Origin: Constrictibacter sp. MBR-5
GTDB taxonomy: Bacteria > Pseudomonadota > Alphaproteobacteria > JAJUGE01
Direction of reading: 5' to 3'
Length of the DNA stretch: 64,000 bases
Assembly (NCBI RefSeq): GCF_040549485.1
Contig: NZ_JBEPTK010000012.1
Coordinates: forward strand, 1 to 64,000
Shown here: positions 60,907 to 64,000 of the stretch, piece after piece
Numbering within the stretch: position 1 is the first letter of the stretch
Layout: every line of letters starts with the position of its first letter
Program-made: the position numbers and the translations under genes
The notes under the pieces: model-generated
The model's database searches: none
Told to the model about the DNA's origin: nothing
Seen by the model: the letters and a program-made list of their open reading frames with translations, nothing else

Positions 60907-61485
60907 ATGACGTCGACCCGACTCCTGAGCCGCCGATCACTCCTCCAAGTCGGCGCAGCCGCTGCGGTGGCGATGAGTCCGGTCTCCGCCCTGGCGGGGG
61001 CGACCCGAACGGCGTCCGGCCGGCCCGGAACCCCGGTGAAGGGCGCCCGCTCGGTCAATCTCTACAACCTGCACACCGGCGAGAAGCTGAAGGCCGTCTA
61101 CTGGGAAAACGGCAAGTATGTGCGCGACGCGATGCGCGAGATCGACAAGATCATGCGCGACCACCGCACCGGCAAGGTGAAGCCGATCGACAAGGATCTG
61201 ATCGACCTTCTCCATCGGCTCAACGGCCGGCTGGAAACCAGCGAACCCTTCGAGATCATCTCCGGCTATCGTTCGCCGGTGACGAACGCGGCCTTGCGCC
61301 GCCGGAGCAGTGGGGTCGCGCGCAACAGCTATCACATGCGCGCCATGGCGATGGACCTGAACGTCCCGGGCCGCGACCTGCCCAAGATCCGCAAGGCGGC
61401 GATGAGCCTGCGCAGCGGCGGCGTCGGTTACTATCCCAGCTCCGATTTCGTCCACGTCGACGTCGGCCCGGTTCGCGACTGGTGA
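60907..61485 (+). CDS. Tat-exported DUF882 / YcbK-like peptidase (M15 family)
   Basis: 192-residue protein with a twin-arginine signal (LSRRSLLQVGAAAAVAMSP), then a D-Ala-D-Ala carboxypeptidase-like M15 domain. Zinc ligands are in ARNSYHMRAMAMDLNVPG (His and Asp) and SSDFVHVDVG (His-x-Asp), and ISGYRSPVTNAAL is the family signature. Role: peptidoglycan processing in the periplasm. ATG 60907 with GGAG about 9 bases upstream fits the Tat signal better than ATG 60844. About 316 bp separate it from the divergent siaA gene; apart from the CtrA-like box I see no other feature there. Confidence 0.92.
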   Translation: MTSTRLLSRRSLLQVGAAAAVAMSPVSALAGATRTASGRPGTPVKGARSVNLYNLHTGEKLKAVYWENGKYVRDAMREIDKIMRDHRTGKVKPIDKDLIDLLHRLNGRLETSEPFEIISGYRSPVTNAALRRRSSGVARNSYHMRAMAMDLNVPGRDLPKIRKAAMSLRSGGVGYYPSSDFVHVDVGPVRDW

Positions 61486-61567
61486 GCGCGGCCCGGGCGG
61501 GCGTCAAGCCGTCGCCCGCGCACCGGACCGACGGCCGACCCGGGTCTTTGACTCAGGCTTTCCCGAC

Positions 61568-61888
61568 TCAGGCCTCCATGATCTGCTTCTTCGCGACGGC
61601 CAGAAGCTCGTTCATCTTGATCCGCACGTCGCGCGCGTCGACGTTCACGCCCTTGGCGTTGAGATCGGCCAGGACCTTCTGCAGCACGTCCTCGTCGCCG
61701 GGCTTGTCGAAGTCGGACGAGACGACCTCCTTGGCATAGGCGTCGCTGGCGTCGCCCGTCAGCTGCATCCGCTCGGCGGCCCACTGGCCGAGGAGCCGGT
61801 TTCGGCGCACCTGAACCTTAAACTGCAGGTCCTGATCGTGGCTGTACTTGGCCTCGAACTGGCGCTCGCGATCGTCGAAGGTGGACAT
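61568..61888 (-). CDS. F1-ATPase inhibitor subunit zeta (DUF1476)
   Basis: 106-residue alphaproteobacterial protein of the DUF1476 family, in Paracoccus the zeta inhibitor that blocks ATP hydrolysis by the F1 motor. Conserved segments: FDDRERQFEAKYSHDQDLQFKVQVRRNRLLGQWAAE, DFDKPGDEDVLQKVLADL and ARDVRIKMNELLAVAKKQI. It starts at ATG 61888 as in relatives. Found only in alphaproteobacteria, which supports the taxonomic call. Convergent with the DUF882 gene. Confidence 0.93.
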   Translation of the reverse strand: MSTFDDRERQFEAKYSHDQDLQFKVQVRRNRLLGQWAAERMQLTGDASDAYAKEVVSSDFDKPGDEDVLQKVLADLNAKGVNVDARDVRIKMNELLAVAKKQIMEA

Positions 61889-62029
61889 CTGATTCTCCGG
61901 TCTTCCGTCGTCGTCCCCGCCGGCCCGGCCCGGCCGTCGCGCCCGGCACCGCATGGCATGGATCCAGGGCGCAGGTTATAACGGCGCCGGTCCGACAGGT
62001 GTACCGAAACTTGGGAAGCGCTTCGCCGC

Positions 62030-62791
62030 ATGTGTACCGTCGTCCTGCTCCGCCGGCCCAATGCGGCCTGGCCGCTGATCGTCGCGGCGAACCGGGACGA
62101 ACTCCTGGAGCGGCCCTGGCGGGCGCCGGCGCGCCACTGGCCCGACCGGCCCGAGGTCGTGGCGGGCCTGGACGAACTGGCGGGCGGCAGTTGGCTCGGC
62201 CTCAACGACCACGGCGTCGTCGCCGCGATCCTGAACCGGCGGCACTCGCTCGGCCCCGCACCCGACAAGCGCAGCCGCGGCGAACTCGTCCTGGACGCGC
62301 TCGACCATGCCGACGCAGCGGCGGCGGCGGCGGCGCTCGCCATGCTCGACGGCAGCGCCTATCGGGCGTTCAACATGATCGTCGGCGACGACCGCGACGC
62401 CTTCTGGATCCGCAATCTCGGCGACCGCGGTGCCGGCGGCGTAAGAGTGACGCCGGTACCGCCGGGCGTATCGATGGTCACCGCCTGGGACCTGAACGAC
62501 ACGGAGGCGTCCGACCGCACCCGTCTCTACCTGCCGCGCTTCCGCGCGGCACCGCCGCCCGACCCGTCGGCCAACGACTGGGAGGCCTGGGCGGCGCTGC
62601 TCGACGGCCGCGACCGCGCGGCGGGTGCGGACGATCCGAACGCCGCGATGCATGTCGACACGGGCTGGGGCTTCGGCACGGTGTCGAGTTCGCTGATCGG
62701 CATTCCCGCCCGCGGCACCGACACCAGGCCGATCTGGCGATTCGCCGCGACGATCCCGCAGCGCGGCGCCTACGAACCGGTCGACCTGTAG
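62030..62791 (+). CDS. NRDE/TANGO2-family protein
   Basis: 253-residue protein with the eponymous motif IVAANRDELLERP and CTVVLL at the N-terminus, GGSWLGLNDHGVVAAILNRR in the middle, and TGWGFGTVSSSLIGIP near the end. Related to eukaryotic TANGO2 (implicated in haem and lipid handling); the bacterial function is unsettled. The N-terminal MC suggests the Ntn-hydrolase-like catalytic Cys2. Monocistronic. Confidence 0.9.
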   Translation: MCTVVLLRRPNAAWPLIVAANRDELLERPWRAPARHWPDRPEVVAGLDELAGGSWLGLNDHGVVAAILNRRHSLGPAPDKRSRGELVLDALDHADAAAAAAALAMLDGSAYRAFNMIVGDDRDAFWIRNLGDRGAGGVRVTPVPPGVSMVTAWDLNDTEASDRTRLYLPRFRAAPPPDPSANDWEAWAALLDGRDRAAGADDPNAAMHVDTGWGFGTVSSSLIGIPARGTDTRPIWRFAATIPQRGAYEPVDL

Positions 62792-62818
62792 CAGTCGCCG
62801 CCCGGCTGACGCGCCGCC

Positions 62819-64000
62819 TCAAGCCCTCTCTTTCGCGTCCAGCCCGAGCTCGCGGATCGTCTCCTCGCGCATCACGAACTTCTGCACCTTGCCGGTGACC
62901 GTCATCGGGAATTCGTCGACGAAGCGGATGTTGCGCGGCACCTTGTAGTGGGCGATCTGGTCGCGGCAGAAGTCGCGGACCTCCTCGGCGGTGAGGCTCT
63001 CGCCGGCGCGCACCTTGATCCACGCGCACAGCTCCTCGCCGAAGCGGTGGTCGGGCACGCCGAAGACCTGCACATCCTCGATCTTCGGGTGCCGGTAGAG
63101 GAACTCCTCCACCTCGCGCGGATAGATGTTCTCGCCGCCGCGGATGACCATGTCCTTGATGCGGCCGACGATGTTGCAGAAGCCGGCCTCGTCGATCACG
63201 GCGAGGTCGCCGGTGTGCATCCAGCGCGCCGCGTCGATCGCCTGGGCGGTGCGCTCCTCGTCGCCCCAGTAGCCCAGCATCACCGCATAGCCGCGAGTGC
63301 AGAGCTCGCCCGGCACGCCGCGCGGCACGACCCGCCCGTCCGCGTCGACGATCTTCACCTCCAGGTGCGGATGGACGCGCCCGACGCTGGAGACGCGCCG
63401 CTCCAGCGGATCCTCGATGCCGGTCTGGAAGCTGACCGGGCTGGTCTCCGTCATGCCGTAGCAGATGGTGATCTCCTCCAGGTGCATGGCGGAGACGGCA
63501 CGGCGCATCACCTCGATCGGGCACGGCGCGCCGGCCATGATGCCGGTGCGCAGCGAGGAGAGGTCGAAGGACTTGAATTGGGGATGTTCCATCTGCGCGA
63601 TGAACATCGTCGGCACGCCGTGCAGGCCGGTGCAGCGCTCCTCGGCGACCGTCTGCAGAGTCGCCAGCGGGTCGAACCCCTCCCCCGGATAGACCATGGC
63701 CGACCCGTGCGTCGTGCAGGCGAGATTCCCCAGCACCATGCCGAAGCAGTGGTAGAGCGGCACCGGGATGCAGAGCCGGTCCTCCGGCCCGAGGCGCATG
63801 CCCTCGCCGACGAAATAGCCGTTGTTGAGGATGTTGTGGTGCGTCAGCGTCGCACCCTTCGGCGAGCCGGTGGTGCCGGAGGTGAACTGGATGTTGATCG
63901 GGTCGTCGAACTGCAGCGTCCCGGCCAGCGCGGCGAGCCGCTCGCGCTCCCGGGCCGTGCCGAAGCCGTAGATGTCGCCGAAGCCGATCATGCCGGGCGA
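62819..64000 (-). CDS. AMP-dependent acyl-CoA synthetase, 3' part (runs off the window)
   Basis: The last 393 residues visible of an ANL-superfamily synthetase; the 5' end lies beyond 64000. Present motifs: [16 protein letters not shown] (P-loop), [47 protein letters not shown] and the catalytic lysine in [15 protein letters not shown]. Closest to medium/long-chain fatty acyl-CoA ligases of the FadK/AMP-binding C-terminal type; substrate cannot be told. Convergent with the NRDE gene with 27 bp between stops. Confidence 0.92.
   Translation of the reverse strand, partial: SPGMIGFGDIYGFGTARERERLAALAGTLQFDDPINIQFTSGTTGSPKGATLTHHNILNNGYFVGEGMRLGPEDRLCIPVPLYHCFGMVLGNLACTTHGSAMVYPGEGFDPLATLQTVAEERCTGLHGVPTMFIAQMEHPQFKSFDLSSLRTGIMAGAPCPIEVMRRAVSAMHLEEITICYGMTETSPVSFQTGIEDPLERRVSSVGRVHPHLEVKIVDADGRVVPRGVPGELCTRGYAVMLGYWGDEERTAQAIDAARWMHTGDLAVIDEAGFCNIVGRIKDMVIRGGENIYPREVEEFLYRHPKIEDVQVFGVPDHRFGEELCAWIKVRAGESLTAEEVRDFCRDQIAHYKVPRNIRFVDEFPMTVTGKVQKFVMREETIRELGLDAKERA

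Overview
This is a high-GC window with uniform codon use that reads as a chromosomal segment of an alphaproteobacterium, most likely in or near Rhodospirillales. The indicators are a DUF1476 (F1-ATPase inhibitor zeta) gene, a DUF3309 micro-protein, an NdvA/ChvA-type glucan exporter, class II DAHP synthase, a CtrA-like box and alphaproteobacterial-style palindromic repeats. The order is inferred. No rRNA, tRNA, CRISPR array, prophage or intact insertion sequence was seen. Positions 58-113 are C18-G18-C20, which looks like a contig-end artefact.

Layout. 0.2-2.4 kb: GlxA/AraC regulator divergent from a winged-helix methyltransferase. 2.6-9.8 kb: surface-sugar island (N-acetyl sugar amidotransferase, PseF-like cytidylyltransferase, pseudaminic-acid-associated methylase, flippase) interrupted by three palindromic repeats, a frameshifted GIY-YIG gene, a flavin reductase, an MFS carrier and a ParDE-type module. 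9.8-13.4 kb: gabD-rpiA-gor. 13.6-17.1 kb: two tandem chemoreceptors sharing 758 identical bp. 17.4-23.1 kb: class II DAHP synthase, NaPRTase, a priming sugar transferase behind a sigma-54 promoter, an MBL hydrolase, threonine synthase. 23.4-25.5 kb: an isolated 711-residue protein of unknown function. 25.6-29.9 kb: Bcr/CflA transporter, MlrC-type M81 peptidase, and an AhpD-like gene overlapping an ECF41 sigma factor behind a matching ECF41 promoter. 30-38.5 kb: GluQRS, esterase, 3-hydroxyacyl-CoA dehydrogenase, orphan BrnA-type antitoxin with a toxin relic, LLM oxidoreductase, two ABC exporters, DUF805 and DUF3309 proteins. 38.6-47.1 kb: PAS protein, MscS channel, MsrP, TetR/MFS pair, homocysteine methyltransferase-like gene, and a second toxin-antitoxin module between two 219-bp direct repeats. 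47.1-56.7 kb: MFS, hydrolase, LLM enzyme, FAH-family enzyme, FadB/FadJ-type protein, orphan solute-binding protein, D-amino-acid dehydrogenase. 56.8-60.6 kb: complete siaABCD signalling operon. 60.9-64 kb: Tat-exported DUF882 peptidase, ATPase inhibitor zeta, NRDE protein and the 3' part of an acyl-CoA synthetase that runs off the window.

The genes fit a motile, surface-living or rhizosphere-type heterotroph: chemoreceptors, surface polysaccharide and glucan export, SiaABCD/c-di-GMP switching, organic-acid and fatty-acid catabolism, and three toxin-antitoxin loci of which two look decayed. The most unusual items are the uncharacterised 711-aa protein, the toxin-antitoxin module bracketed by a duplicated gene 5' end with an ATA where the toxin start should be, the BrnT toxin relic, and the sigma-54, ECF41 and CtrA promoter matches that place surface-sugar, stress and aggregation genes under separate regulators.
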